Shown one piece after another: positions 23,630-31,885 of a DNA stretch of 64,000 bases; position 1 is the stretch's first letter, and each line of letters starts with the position of its first letter. Made by a program: the position numbers and the translations under genes. The notes beneath the pieces are model-generated. The model was not told where the DNA came from and did not search any database. It was given only the letters and a program-made list of their open reading frames with translations. The DNA lies in contig NZ_JAPZVQ010000009.1 in the NCBI RefSeq assembly GCF_027622945.1, positions 151,286 through 215,285 of the forward strand, given 5' to 3'. Source of the stretch: Glycomyces lechevalierae (GTDB lineage: Bacteria; Actinomycetota; Actinomycetes; Mycobacteriales; Micromonosporaceae).

Positions 23630-25455
23630 GCAAGCTGACCTGGCAGACCCTTCGCGATACCGACTTCTCTGGCATGAGTGACACGGTGGCCCTGTGGCAA
23701 AGCTACATTGAATACGCGACGACCACGATCGTCGACCTACCCGAGGAGATCAAGCTCCTGTCCGAAGCAGGGGAAGAAGACTTCTCCGGCCCGGTCGCCG
23801 AAGCTTCACGCGGATACGTTGCCGAAGTGGTCGATGTCTTCGAGGAGGACTTGGCCGAGCGCGCCACCCGTATCCAGACCCTCCTCGACGAAGCCAAAGG
23901 CGCCTTCGAAACCCAACAGTCCGCCTTGAACGACCTCTTCTCCGAGGCCGGTGGCGACCTGCTTCCCGAAGGCGGCATTGGCGAGGAGCGGTTCAAAGTC
24001 CTGCGTTCATTCGCCTCGGATCACCACCAGGCCGAGGTCACCGACGAGCAGCAGACGCTCTACGACCGCGCTGAGGCGTTGTCGACCGAGTTCAAGACGA
24101 TCATGACCGATACACGCCGGATCGACGATGATCTGGCCGCGGAGCTCGACAAGCTCGACGACTCGGCCCCAGCGATGCCACCGGTGGTAGGTGAGCCCGG
24201 GTTCGCCGAACGCAACGGCGAATACCTTCGAGAAAAGCATCAGGACTTCCTCGAAAAGATCGACGACGGTGAGGCCGGCCCAGCTGAGGTGACTGAATGG
24301 TGGGACTCAATGTCCGAGGAGGAACGAGCGCTCTTCGTCGCCACCGCACCCGATCTCGTCGGCCCGCTCGACGGCATCCCCACCGAGGACCGCGACACCG
24401 CCAATCGCGACCTGCTGGATGAGGAGATCACCGACCTCGACGCCCAGATCGCGCGAATGGAGTCCGAACTGGAGAACACCCCGCGAGACGGGCGGTACAT
24501 CGACCTCGAAGAGGAAATCGAAGCGCTCCGAGAACAACGCGACAGCCTGGACAACCTCAACAACCAGATCGCCGAACCATTCACATCAGAGGACGGGAGC
24601 GTGAGCGCTTCCTACTACTTGCTGGGGTATTCCTCAGAAGCCGACGGGCAGGCTATCGTCTCGGTTGGGAATCCCGACACGGCGGACAATGTGAACGTGT
24701 ATGTCCCCGGTACTGGCGGGAATCTTGCGGACGTCAACGGCCTTCTCAGCCGAACCGAGTCGACCTACGCCGATGCATATCAGTTCGGACCGGCGGGCAG
24801 CACCACTGCTTCAGTATTGTGGCTCGGCTATGACGCGCCCGACAATGTCGCGCTCGCAACCGACCCCAGTTATGCGGAGAACGCGGCCTCTTCTTTGAGC
24901 TCGTTCACCGAGGGCCTGCGTTCCACCGACCAGGGGGCGGAGTCGAACCTGACCATGACCGGCCACTCGTACGGATCAACTACGGTCGGCGTCGCCGCCC
25001 GCGATGAAGGACTGGACGTTGACAACATGATCTTCGTCGGCTCTCCAGGTGTCGGCGTCGACACCGCAGCCGATCTCGGCATCGACCCCGACAATGTCTG
25101 GGCGAGCAGAAATGAGGAGGACGTAATCGGTCAGGCCACTGACACCAACACGCACACCTTGGCTGGGGCCGCCGCCGGATCCTGGGCAGGTCCCGGAGGT
25201 GCGGTTGTCGGCGGTGCCATCGGGTATCTCACCGCAGACAAGGATGAAATGATCCACGGTACCGATCCCACAGCTGATTCCTTCGGCGGCAATACCTTCG
25301 CCAGCGATGCAACCCGAGACAACACCGGCGAATGGTACGAGCCCGGGGCTGATGCGGTCTCCAACCACAGTGCGTACTGGGATGAAGGCAATGCAGCGCG
25401 CGAGAATATGGCGTACATCATCACCGGGCAAAGGGACGAGGTGAGCAATGAGTAG
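23626..25455 (+). CDS. DUF1023 alpha/beta hydrolase with coiled-coil N-terminus, candidate type VII effector
   Basis: The protein has 609 aa and no signal peptide. The first 320 residues are helical: an opening like WXG-type hairpins (SGMSDTVALWQSYIEYATTT) and a coiled coil at about 265-318 (DEEITDLDAQIARMESELEN). The C-terminal half is a DUF1023 (Abhydrolase_8) lipase/esterase-like domain with nucleophile Ser448 in TMTGHSYGSTTVG. Candidate acid and base are Asp499 (RNEEDVIG) and His581 (SNHSAYW). A Gly/Ala-rich segment (GAAAGSWAGPGGAVVGGAIG) sits between them. The organisation, with an EspC-like partner upstream and a lipoprotein downstream, all overlapping, matches type VII secreted hydrolases. 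The substrate is unknown. Confidence 0.85.
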   Translation: MSKLTWQTLRDTDFSGMSDTVALWQSYIEYATTTIVDLPEEIKLLSEAGEEDFSGPVAEASRGYVAEVVDVFEEDLAERATRIQTLLDEAKGAFETQQSALNDLFSEAGGDLLPEGGIGEERFKVLRSFASDHHQAEVTDEQQTLYDRAEALSTEFKTIMTDTRRIDDDLAAELDKLDDSAPAMPPVVGEPGFAERNGEYLREKHQDFLEKIDDGEAGPAEVTEWWDSMSEEERALFVATAPDLVGPLDGIPTEDRDTANRDLLDEEITDLDAQIARMESELENTPRDGRYIDLEEEIEALREQRDSLDNLNNQIAEPFTSEDGSVSASYYLLGYSSEADGQAIVSVGNPDTADNVNVYVPGTGGNLADVNGLLSRTESTYADAYQFGPAGSTTASVLWLGYDAPDNVALATDPSYAENAASSLSSFTEGLRSTDQGAESNLTMTGHSYGSTTVGVAARDEGLDVDNMIFVGSPGVGVDTAADLGIDPDNVWASRNEEDVIGQATDTNTHTLAGAAAGSWAGPGGAVVGGAIGYLTADKDEMIHGTDPTADSFGGNTFASDATRDNTGEWYEPGADAVSNHSAYWDEGNAARENMAYIITGQRDEVSNE

Positions 25456-26191
25456 TCAAGATCCGAGTCGCACCATGCAACGAAGACTCACCTCCATTCT
25501 GATCTTCGCCTCGATGATCGTGACAACAACCGGCTGCACTGGAGGCAATATGGATCGCGAACCACCGGAAACTGTCTATACCGAGGCCGAGGCCTTTGCG
25601 CCAATGGAGGCCGAGGCCGCCGAGATCGCTGCGAGTCTCCCCGACTTCCCCGGCTTCTACACCCGTTCTTGGAACGAGATGCCCTGTTCACATGACGGCA
25701 TCGACGACGAGGATTACGTCAACATCGAGATCAGATACGGCTTCGACGACGCAGACTCCGCAACCAGCAACGTCCGCGATACCTATGTCTCCAAACTCCG
25801 TGAACGCTGGACTGACCTCGGGTACGACATCCACCGCGACGAGCCGAGCCCAACCGGAAAGAACTACTCCCTAGAAGCCCGCCGAGACGACGGCATCAAC
25901 CTCTGGTACTCCGTTGCGACGAAGGTGACTCTATACGTCCAGTCAGGTTGCGTGACAAGAAGCGACCCCAGCGAGATTGCATACATCGCTCCGACGGGCG
26001 GCGTTGACGCAGGTAGCCAGCGGGACAACATCCGTATCGACGGATTCGAGGGCATGCCCGAAGCACCATCGGAAACTGCGACCGCGCCTTTCCAGGAATC
26101 CGAATCACCATCTCCTACGGGGATGGTCCCCTGGGCCCGCGAGCCTGATCCGAGCGAGACGGGCCCCAGTCCCTATGAAGGCCTGCTCTGA
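25448..26191 (+). CDS. lipoprotein coupled to the DUF1023 hydrolase, immunity candidate
   Basis: This 247-aa protein has a basic, hydrophobic N-terminus (RRLTSILIFASMIVTTTGC) with the lipid-modified Cys at residue 30. The mature domain has GFYTRSWNEMPCSHDGID, an IEIRYGFDDADSAT strand-helix unit and a late Cys (VQSGCVTRSD). The last 50 residues are Ser/Pro/Glu-rich. The family is unrecognised, but the fold pattern resembles the small lipoproteins that accompany type VII substrates in actinobacteria. The ATG at 25448 overlaps the hydrolase stop by 8 bases; ATG 25475 would also give a signal peptide. An outer-surface immunity or adaptor role is inferred from position only. Confidence 0.8.
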   Translation: MSSQDPSRTMQRRLTSILIFASMIVTTTGCTGGNMDREPPETVYTEAEAFAPMEAEAAEIAASLPDFPGFYTRSWNEMPCSHDGIDDEDYVNIEIRYGFDDADSATSNVRDTYVSKLRERWTDLGYDIHRDEPSPTGKNYSLEARRDDGINLWYSVATKVTLYVQSGCVTRSDPSEIAYIAPTGGVDAGSQRDNIRIDGFEGMPEAPSETATAPFQESESPSPTGMVPWAREPDPSETGPSPYEGLL

Positions 26192-26295
26192 AGTGTTGGA
26201 GTCAAGTCCCGGGCGAGTCTCGCCGTGCACGATCAGCCCACCGCCAGTCCAGGTCAGCACCTGATCCTCCCGATCCCCTCACTGAAAGGCCCCTC

Positions 26296-27042
26296 GTGTA
26301 TCAGCAGTCGAATACTCGACCGCCCTTCGAGCACCCACCGCAGCAACCTCCCGGGCCTGCGCCCGGGCCGTATCAGGTGCAAGGCGCGCCGCCTCATCAG
26401 CCGTATCCGTATGGCGGACAAGGGTTTCCGCCAGTGCCGCCGCCTGCGACTCGGAAACGCCGGGGCGGGGTGGTCGCGCTGGTCGTCGTGCTCTTGTTGC
26501 TGGTCGTCGGTGGCGGGGCAGGCGCTTGGTGGTTCATGGCCCGGCCCGGTGGAGACGGGCGATCGCCGCTCTCCGATGAACTCATCATCGAGGACTCCGA
26601 ATCCGGGATCTCCTACACGATGCCCGAGGCATGGGAGGAGATGGATTCGGACAACCTGATCGAGGCCTTCACCTCCAGTGCGAGCGTCGCCGGAGATGCG
26701 GAGGGCACCGGGGCCTCGGTGGTCGCGTTCTCAGGGGAGGCGATGACCGATGAGGAGATGTCGATGTCGACCTCCACGATCGCCGGGGAGAACTCCGAGT
26801 ACTTCTACCCGTTCCCTGAAGAGAAGCAGATCCTCATCTCCGAAGCCGCCGAGGTCGACGGCCAGGAGGCATACCGGTTCACGTGGGAGGTCTCCACGAC
26901 CGGGGAGCCGCCGATGTACGGGCACATCATCCACATCATCGACGGCGATCGCTCGGTCTTCCTCATGGGCATGGTTTACGGCGACGACCCCGCGATGAGA
27001 AGCGAGGTCGACGCCGTCGTCTCCAGTGTGAGTCTGCTTTAG
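26296..27042 (+). CDS. proline-rich membrane-anchored protein
   Basis: This 248-aa protein has a cytoplasmic N-terminal tail of about 55 residues rich in Pro, Gln, Gly and Tyr (PPGPAPGPYQVQGAPPHQPY), then one membrane helix, GVVALVVVLLLLVVGGGAGA, ending WWFMARPGG. The extracytoplasmic domain of about 165 residues starts ISYTMPEAWEEM and contains TFTWEV-like strands and IHIIDGDRSVFLMGMVYG, resembling the LpqN/PsbP-like fold of actinobacterial surface proteins. Pro/Gln-rich tails on a single TM are common near type VII secretion genes. The GTG at 26296 has AAAGG upstream. It lies 104 bases after the lipoprotein and may share its transcript. Confidence 0.8.
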   Translation: MYQQSNTRPPFEHPPQQPPGPAPGPYQVQGAPPHQPYPYGGQGFPPVPPPATRKRRGGVVALVVVLLLLVVGGGAGAWWFMARPGGDGRSPLSDELIIEDSESGISYTMPEAWEEMDSDNLIEAFTSSASVAGDAEGTGASVVAFSGEAMTDEEMSMSTSTIAGENSEYFYPFPEEKQILISEAAEVDGQEAYRFTWEVSTTGEPPMYGHIIHIIDGDRSVFLMGMVYGDDPAMRSEVDAVVSSVSLL

Positions 27043-27064
27043 AGCCGAGCTCCCAAGCAGGTGC

Positions 27065-27802
27065 CTAAGAGCGGCGGTGGACCTGCTGGGCTCCGGTTTG
27101 GTCTCGGGGCATGATCGTGATTTGGTCGACGTTGACGTGGCTGGGGCGGGTGGCGACCCAGGCGATCGTTTCGGCGATGTCGTCGGCGGTCAAGGGGGTC
27201 ATGCCGGCGTAGACGGCGTCGGCGCGGTCCTGGTCGCCTTCGAAGCGGACGAGGCTGAACTCGGTCTCGACCATGCCGGGGTCGATCTCGCAGACGCGCA
27301 CGGGCTGGCCGATGAGTTCGAGGCGGAGGACGCGGGTGACGGCCGCTTCGGCGTGCTTGGCGGCGTTGTAGCCGCCGCCGCCCGGGTAGGACTGGCGGGC
27401 GGCGATGGAGCCGATGACGACGACCTGGCCGTCGCCGGAGTCGATGAGTTTCGGCAAGAGCGCCTTGGTGACCCGGATGGTGCCGAGGACGTTGACGTCG
27501 TACATCTTCTGCCACAGGTCGAGGTCGGCCGTGGCGATCGAGTCGAGGCCGAGGGCGCCGCCCGCGTTGTTGATCAAGAGGTCGCAGCGTTCGACCTGCT
27601 CGACGAAGGCGGCCACGGAGGCTTCGTCGGTGACGTCGAGCGCGATGGCGCGGCCGCCGCATTCGGCCGCGACCTCGGCGAGGCGGTCGGCGCGGCGGGC
27701 GCCGAGGACGACGTCGAAGCCGGCCTTGGCGAGGGCTTTCGCGGCGGCGGCTCCGATCCCGCTGCTCGCTCCCGTGACTACTGCTACAGGCTTGGTGCTC
27801 AT
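27065..27802 (-). CDS. SDR family oxidoreductase
   Basis: This 245-aa cytoplasmic short-chain dehydrogenase has the NAD(P)-binding turn VVTGASSGIGAAAAKAL, the adenine-binding LDVTD, the NNAGGALG motif, and catalytic Ser (GSIAARQSY) with Tyr and Lys in YNAAKHAE. It is closest in layout to serine 3-dehydrogenase/YdfG-type enzymes, which oxidise small hydroxy acids with NADP+. The Arg in GARRADR after the second strand favours NADP. The ATG at 27802 begins right before the Rossmann strand. The gene is convergent with the proline-rich protein gene and divergent from the metE leader. Confidence 0.92.
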   Translation of the reverse strand: MSTKPVAVVTGASSGIGAAAAKALAKAGFDVVLGARRADRLAEVAAECGGRAIALDVTDEASVAAFVEQVERCDLLINNAGGALGLDSIATADLDLWQKMYDVNVLGTIRVTKALLPKLIDSGDGQVVVIGSIAARQSYPGGGGYNAAKHAEAAVTRVLRLELIGQPVRVCEIDPGMVETEFSLVRFEGDQDRADAVYAGMTPLTADDIAETIAWVATRPSHVNVDQITIMPRDQTGAQQVHRRS

Positions 27803-27947
27803 GGGGCACGAGCCTACCCATGCCGACGGGGAACTGCGATGTCCTCGGTCCGAGACTCCCACTGGGCGAACCTGTCGGTCCCACCTTCCGTCCCACAGTG
27901 CGGCCTCGTCCGGGGCGCGGGGCCGGGTGCGGCCGTACCATCGGTTC

Positions 27948-28095
27948 CGACGCTGGTTCCGGCGCGGTGCACTTGCCGCCCCGGCTAAGAGGGAATCTGG
28001 TGCGAATCCAGGACTGCCCCGCAGCGGTGAGAGGGAACGAAACCCGCCATGAGCACTGGGCCCGGAACCTGGGAAGCGGCGGGGACTAGGAATAC
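27948..28095 (+). ncRNA. cobalamin riboswitch
   Basis: The leader of metE contains the conserved core AAGAGGGAATCTGGTGCGAA, then TCCAGGACTGCCCCGC, then AGCGGTGAGAGGGAACG, and finally GGGCCCGGAACCTGGGAAG before a closing G/C-rich strand. This order (L5-P6 region, CTGCCCCGCA, then the B12-box-like ACCTG block) is that of AdoCbl riboswitches. Binding of cobalamin should switch off the B12-independent methionine synthase. The ends are approximate. Confidence 0.88.
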
Positions 28096-28181
28096 CAAGC
28101 GCCCTCGAGTCCGAATACCTGCCCGCGTACCGCGCGCGACCGCGCGCGGTCCCGTTGTCGCACGTTCGAGGGAACTGACAC

Positions 28182-30428
28182 ATGAACACGACTACCAGCG
28201 TGCCCGCGAAACGACCGCAGGCCACCGCACTCGGCTATCCCCGCATCGGCCCGAACCGCGAGCTCAAGCGCGCGCTCGAAGCCCACTGGTCCGGCCGGCT
28301 CGACGCCGCCGGCCTGGAGGACGCCGCCGCGGCCGTCCGGTCCGGGATGCTCGACGACCTCTCGATGCTCGACACGGTCCCCACCGGGATCTTTTCGCTC
28401 TACGACCACGTGCTCGACACGATCTGCGCCGTCGACGCGCTTGCGCCGCGGCACCGGCGTGACAGCGAGCTCGCCTCATACTTCGCCGCCGCCCGCGGCG
28501 ACGAGGCGGCCGTGCCGCTCGAGATGACCAAGTGGTTCGACACGAACTACCACTACCTGGTGCCCGAGATCGGGCCCGAGACGGCGTTCGCGGCCAAGCC
28601 CGCCAAGGCCGTCGCCGAGTTCCTGGAGGCGAAGGAGCGGGGTCTCGACGCCCGGCCGGTGCTGCTCGGACCCGTCTCGTTCCTCTTGCTGGCCAAGGCG
28701 AGCGAGGAAGCCCCGGCCGGATTCGCTCCGCTCGACCGGCTCGACGATCTCGTCGTGGTGTACACCGAGCTGCTTGCGGCCCTGCGGGACGCGGGGGCCG
28801 GGCTGGTCCAGCTCGACGAGCCCGCGCTCTGCGCCGACCGCACCGAGGCCGAGCTGGAGGCTGTGGCCGCGGTCTACCGGCGGCTCGCCGCCGACACGCA
28901 GATCCTCATCGCCGGCGGCTACGGGCCGTTCGGCGAGGCCCTTCCGGTGCTGCTCGAAGCCGGTGTGGAGGGCGTCGCGCTCGATCTGGTGCGCGGCCGC
29001 AGTGACCTCGAAGCACTTGAGGCACTGAATGTTTCACGTGAAACAATTTTCCTCGCGGGCGTGGTCGACGGCCGCAACATCTGGCGCGCGGACCTCGCGA
29101 AGGGCGCGGCCGATCTCGAACGGCTGCAGCGCATCAGCGACCGCGTCGGGGTCTCCTCGTCGTCCTCGCTGCTGCACGTCCCGGTCGATCTCGCGCCCGA
29201 GCAGGACCTCCCGGAGGCGCTGTTCGAGCGGCTCTCGTTCGCGAGGCAGAAGCTCCAAGAGATCAACCAGATCGCGGACCCGGAGGGCTCGCGCGAGGCG
29301 CGTCCGGCGACGCCCGAGGCATGGCGCGACGCTTCCGTGCGCGAGCGGCTCGCGGCGCTCGGCGCGGACGCCGACCGGCGGGTGCCGTACGCGAACCGCC
29401 AAGCGGCCCAAGCCGAACGGGTGCCGCTCCCGCCGCTGCCGACCACCACGATCGGCTCGTTCCCGCAGACCGCGGAACTCCGCAACGCCCGGGCGGCGCA
29501 CCGGCGCGGCCTCATGATCGACACCGATTACAAGGCGCGCATGAAGGCCGAGGTCGCGGCCGTCATCGCGGAGCAGGAGAAGCTGGGCCTGGACGTGCTG
29601 GTGCACGGCGAGCCCGAGCGCAACGACATGGTGCAGTACTTCGCCGAGCAGTTGACGGGCTTCGCGACCACGGCCGCGGGCTGGGTGCAGTCCTACGGTT
29701 CGCGGTGCGTGCGCCCGCCGATCCTGTTCGCGGACGTCGCGCGGCAGGCGCCGATGACCGTCGAGTGGACCTCGTACGCGCAGTCGCTCACCGAGAAGCC
29801 GGTGAAGGGCATGCTCACGGGGCCGGTGACGATCCTGGCGTGGTCGTTCGTGCGCGACGACCAGCCGCTGGCGGACACGGCCGACCAGGTCGCGCTGGCC
29901 CTGCGCGACGAGGTCGGCGACCTCGAGGCGGCCGGGACGGCGATCATCCAGGTCGACGAGCCGGCGCTGCGCGAGCTGCTGCCGGTGCGCGCGGCTTCGC
30001 GTGCGGCGTACCGGGACTGGGCCACGCGCTCGTTCCGCATCGCGACCGCGGGCGTGCGGCCGGAGACGGCGATCCACACGCACCTCTGTTACTCCGAGTT
30101 CGGCGAAGTCATCGACGCGATCGCGGCCCTGGACGCGGACGTGACGTCGATCGAGGCCTCGCGTTCGAAGATGGAGGTCCTGGCCGACCTCGACCGCGCG
30201 AACTACCGCAGCGCGGTGGGCCCGGGCGTGTGGGACATCCACTCGCCGCGCGTGCCGGCCGCCGAGGACATGGCGGAGGCGCTGCGCCTCGCCGTCGCGG
30301 CGCTCGGCCCGGAGCGGGTGTGGGCGAACCCGGACTGCGGTCTGAAGACCCGCAGGTACGAGGAGGTCCGGCCGTCACTGGAAGGGCTGGTCGCGGCCGC
30401 GCGGACCGTGCGCGAGCAGCTCGCCTGA
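28182..30428 (+). CDS. metE: cobalamin-independent methionine synthase
   Basis: The 748-aa enzyme transfers a methyl group from 5-methyltetrahydropteroyl-polyglutamate to homocysteine, the last step of methionine synthesis. The N-terminal barrel begins ALGYPRIGPNRELKRALEAH. The C-terminal catalytic barrel has TTIGSFPQT, KGMLTGPVTIL, IIQVDEPALRELLP, IHTHLCYSEF (zinc ligands His and Cys) and WANPDCGLKTR (zinc Cys). Length is normal for MetE. The ATG at 28182 follows the cobalamin riboswitch, giving the classic logic: MetE is made only when B12 is short. A perfect parS site lies in codons for LNVSRET, around residue 285. A strong hairpin follows the stop. Confidence 0.97.
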   Translation: MNTTTSVPAKRPQATALGYPRIGPNRELKRALEAHWSGRLDAAGLEDAAAAVRSGMLDDLSMLDTVPTGIFSLYDHVLDTICAVDALAPRHRRDSELASYFAAARGDEAAVPLEMTKWFDTNYHYLVPEIGPETAFAAKPAKAVAEFLEAKERGLDARPVLLGPVSFLLLAKASEEAPAGFAPLDRLDDLVVVYTELLAALRDAGAGLVQLDEPALCADRTEAELEAVAAVYRRLAADTQILIAGGYGPFGEALPVLLEAGVEGVALDLVRGRSDLEALEALNVSRETIFLAGVVDGRNIWRADLAKGAADLERLQRISDRVGVSSSSSLLHVPVDLAPEQDLPEALFERLSFARQKLQEINQIADPEGSREARPATPEAWRDASVRERLAALGADADRRVPYANRQAAQAERVPLPPLPTTTIGSFPQTAELRNARAAHRRGLMIDTDYKARMKAEVAAVIAEQEKLGLDVLVHGEPERNDMVQYFAEQLTGFATTAAGWVQSYGSRCVRPPILFADVARQAPMTVEWTSYAQSLTEKPVKGMLTGPVTILAWSFVRDDQPLADTADQVALALRDEVGDLEAAGTAIIQVDEPALRELLPVRAASRAAYRDWATRSFRIATAGVRPETAIHTHLCYSEFGEVIDAIAALDADVTSIEASRSKMEVLADLDRANYRSAVGPGVWDIHSPRVPAAEDMAEALRLAVAALGPERVWANPDCGLKTRRYEEVRPSLEGLVAAARTVREQLA
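29030..29045. promoter_or_regulatory. parS site (ParB binding) inside metE
   Basis: TGTTTCACGTGAAACA is an exact 16-bp copy of the bacterial parS consensus. It is A/T-rich amid G/C-rich codons, so it is unlikely to arise by chance. ParB loads here, spreads and organises the origin region for segregation. Confidence 0.93.
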
Positions 30429-30437
30429 CCTCGGTTT

Positions 30438-30478
30438 CCGGGTCGCGGACCGTGCCGTGCGCGCGGTCCGCGACCCGG
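30438..30478 (+). terminator. terminator of metE
   Basis: A perfect 15-bp stem (CCGGGTCGCGGACCG and complement) with an 11-base loop starts 10 bases after the metE stop. Confidence 0.85.
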
Positions 30479-30538
30479 GGCGGGGCGGCCGCGTCGGCCT
30501 GCCAGGGGCGGGCGCGGCGGGCACGTACCCTTGCATAT

Positions 30539-31741
30539 GTGGCGATCGACAACTACCGCGTCCTGACCGAGCCCGAGTTCGGCACCATGTCAGGCCTGGC
30601 CAAGGCCAGCGCCGACTGGCGCCGCCTCGCGCACAACGTGGAGACCCTGGCCGCGGTGGCGGGGGTCCCGTTGCTGGCGATGGTGAAGGCCGACGCGTAC
30701 GGGCACGGCATGGTCCCGGCCGGGCGGGTCGCGGTCGAGGCCGGCGCGGCGAGCCTCGGGGTCGTGACACTGCGGGAGGCATGGCGGCTCAAGCGGCTGC
30801 CGGACCTCGCGGACACGACCGTGATGGCGTTCTTCTTCTCCCCTGACCAGCCGGGCCTGGCCGAGGTCGTGGATGCGGGGGTCGAGCTCGGGGTGTCGTC
30901 GCTGGCGCAGCTCGACGCGGTCGCCGCGGCGGCCGACAAGGCCGGGCGTCCGGCGCGGATCCACCTCAAGGGCGACACGGGGATGGCGCGCGGCGGGGTG
31001 GCCGCGCACGAATGGGAGTTCGCGGCCGAGGCGGCGGCGAAGCATCAGGCGGCCGGTTCGCTGGTCGTCGTGGGCGCGTGGAGCCACATGGCCTGCGCGG
31101 ACGAGATCGGGCACCCGGCGAACGCGGAGCAGAAGGCGGCCTTCGGGCGGTTCCTCGAGGCCGTGGCGGCGTCGGGTCTGGAGCCCGAGGTGCGGCACCT
31201 GGCGAACTCGGCGGCGCTCATCTCGGACCCGGAGACCCGGTACGACATGGTGCGCCCGGGGATCGCCTTGTACGGGTACAACCCGGTGCCGGAGTTCGCG
31301 ATCGACCTGCGGCCGGTGATCGAGGTGCGGTCGGTCGTGATGTCGGTGAAGCGGGTCCCGGCGGGGTCGGGGATCTCGTACGGGCACACCGTGCACCTGG
31401 AGCGGGACACGAACGTGGCGCTGGTGCCGCTGGGCTACGCGGACGGGGTGCCGCGCGCGGCCTCCGGCAGGGCCGAGGTGTACCTGGCGGGGAAGCGCCG
31501 GCGGGTGCTGGGCCGGATCTGCATGGACCAGTTCATGGTCGACTGCGGGGACGACGTGGTGAAGCCGGGCGAGCCGGTCGTGCTCATCGGCGCGGGCGAG
31601 CAGCATCCGGACGCGGACGACTGGTCGGCGTGGGCGGGGACGATCCCGAACGACGTGCTGACGGCGATCGGTTCGCGGGTGCCGCGGTTGTGGAACCGGG
31701 GCCTGGAGCCGCGCGACAGCTCACATCACGACGGTGCCTGA
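30539..31741 (+). CDS. alr: alanine racemase
   Basis: The 400-aa PLP enzyme interconverts L- and D-alanine for peptidoglycan. The PLP Lys is in LLAMVKADAYGHGMVP, near residue 45. The barrel then shows LGVVTLREAW, GVSSLAQLDA, HLKGDTGMARGG and RPGIALYGYNP. The second catalytic base is Tyr in GSGISYGHTVH, and RICMDQFMVDCG is the C-terminal signature. The GTG at 30539 gives a slightly long N-terminus; ATG 30587 is an alternative. It opens the conserved cluster alr - hydrolase - tsaE - tsaB - rimI - tsaD. Its stop lies inside the first unit of a short tandem repeat. Confidence 0.96.
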   Translation: MAIDNYRVLTEPEFGTMSGLAKASADWRRLAHNVETLAAVAGVPLLAMVKADAYGHGMVPAGRVAVEAGAASLGVVTLREAWRLKRLPDLADTTVMAFFFSPDQPGLAEVVDAGVELGVSSLAQLDAVAAAADKAGRPARIHLKGDTGMARGGVAAHEWEFAAEAAAKHQAAGSLVVVGAWSHMACADEIGHPANAEQKAAFGRFLEAVAASGLEPEVRHLANSAALISDPETRYDMVRPGIALYGYNPVPEFAIDLRPVIEVRSVVMSVKRVPAGSGISYGHTVHLERDTNVALVPLGYADGVPRAASGRAEVYLAGKRRRVLGRICMDQFMVDCGDDVVKPGEPVVLIGAGEQHPDADDWSAWAGTIPNDVLTAIGSRVPRLWNRGLEPRDSSHHDGA

Positions 31742-31774
31742 TAACGACGGTGCCTGATAACGACGGCGCCTGAG
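31728..31774. repeat. three-copy 16-bp tandem repeat at the alr stop
   Basis: ACGACGGTGCCTGATA occurs at 31728-31743 and 31744-31759, with a third diverged copy to 31774. The first copy supplies the last codons and TGA of alr, so repeat expansion would not alter the protein. Confidence 0.9.
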
Positions 31775-31823
31775 TACTGAACGACGCGTCTACCGCACTG
31801 CGGAGGTTCCGGGCATGATGGCA

Positions 31824-31868
31824 GGGCTTGGTGTTCGGGGGCTGAGTGTTCGGGGGCTTGGGGTTCGA
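31824..31868. repeat. three-copy 15-bp tandem repeat upstream of the hydrolase gene
   Basis: Three units of the form GGGCTTGGTGTTCGG (starting at 31824, 31839 and 31854) lie just before the start at 31886. Copy number could affect spacing or expression. Confidence 0.85.
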
Positions 31869-31885
31869 GAGCATTGCGAGGCCGC

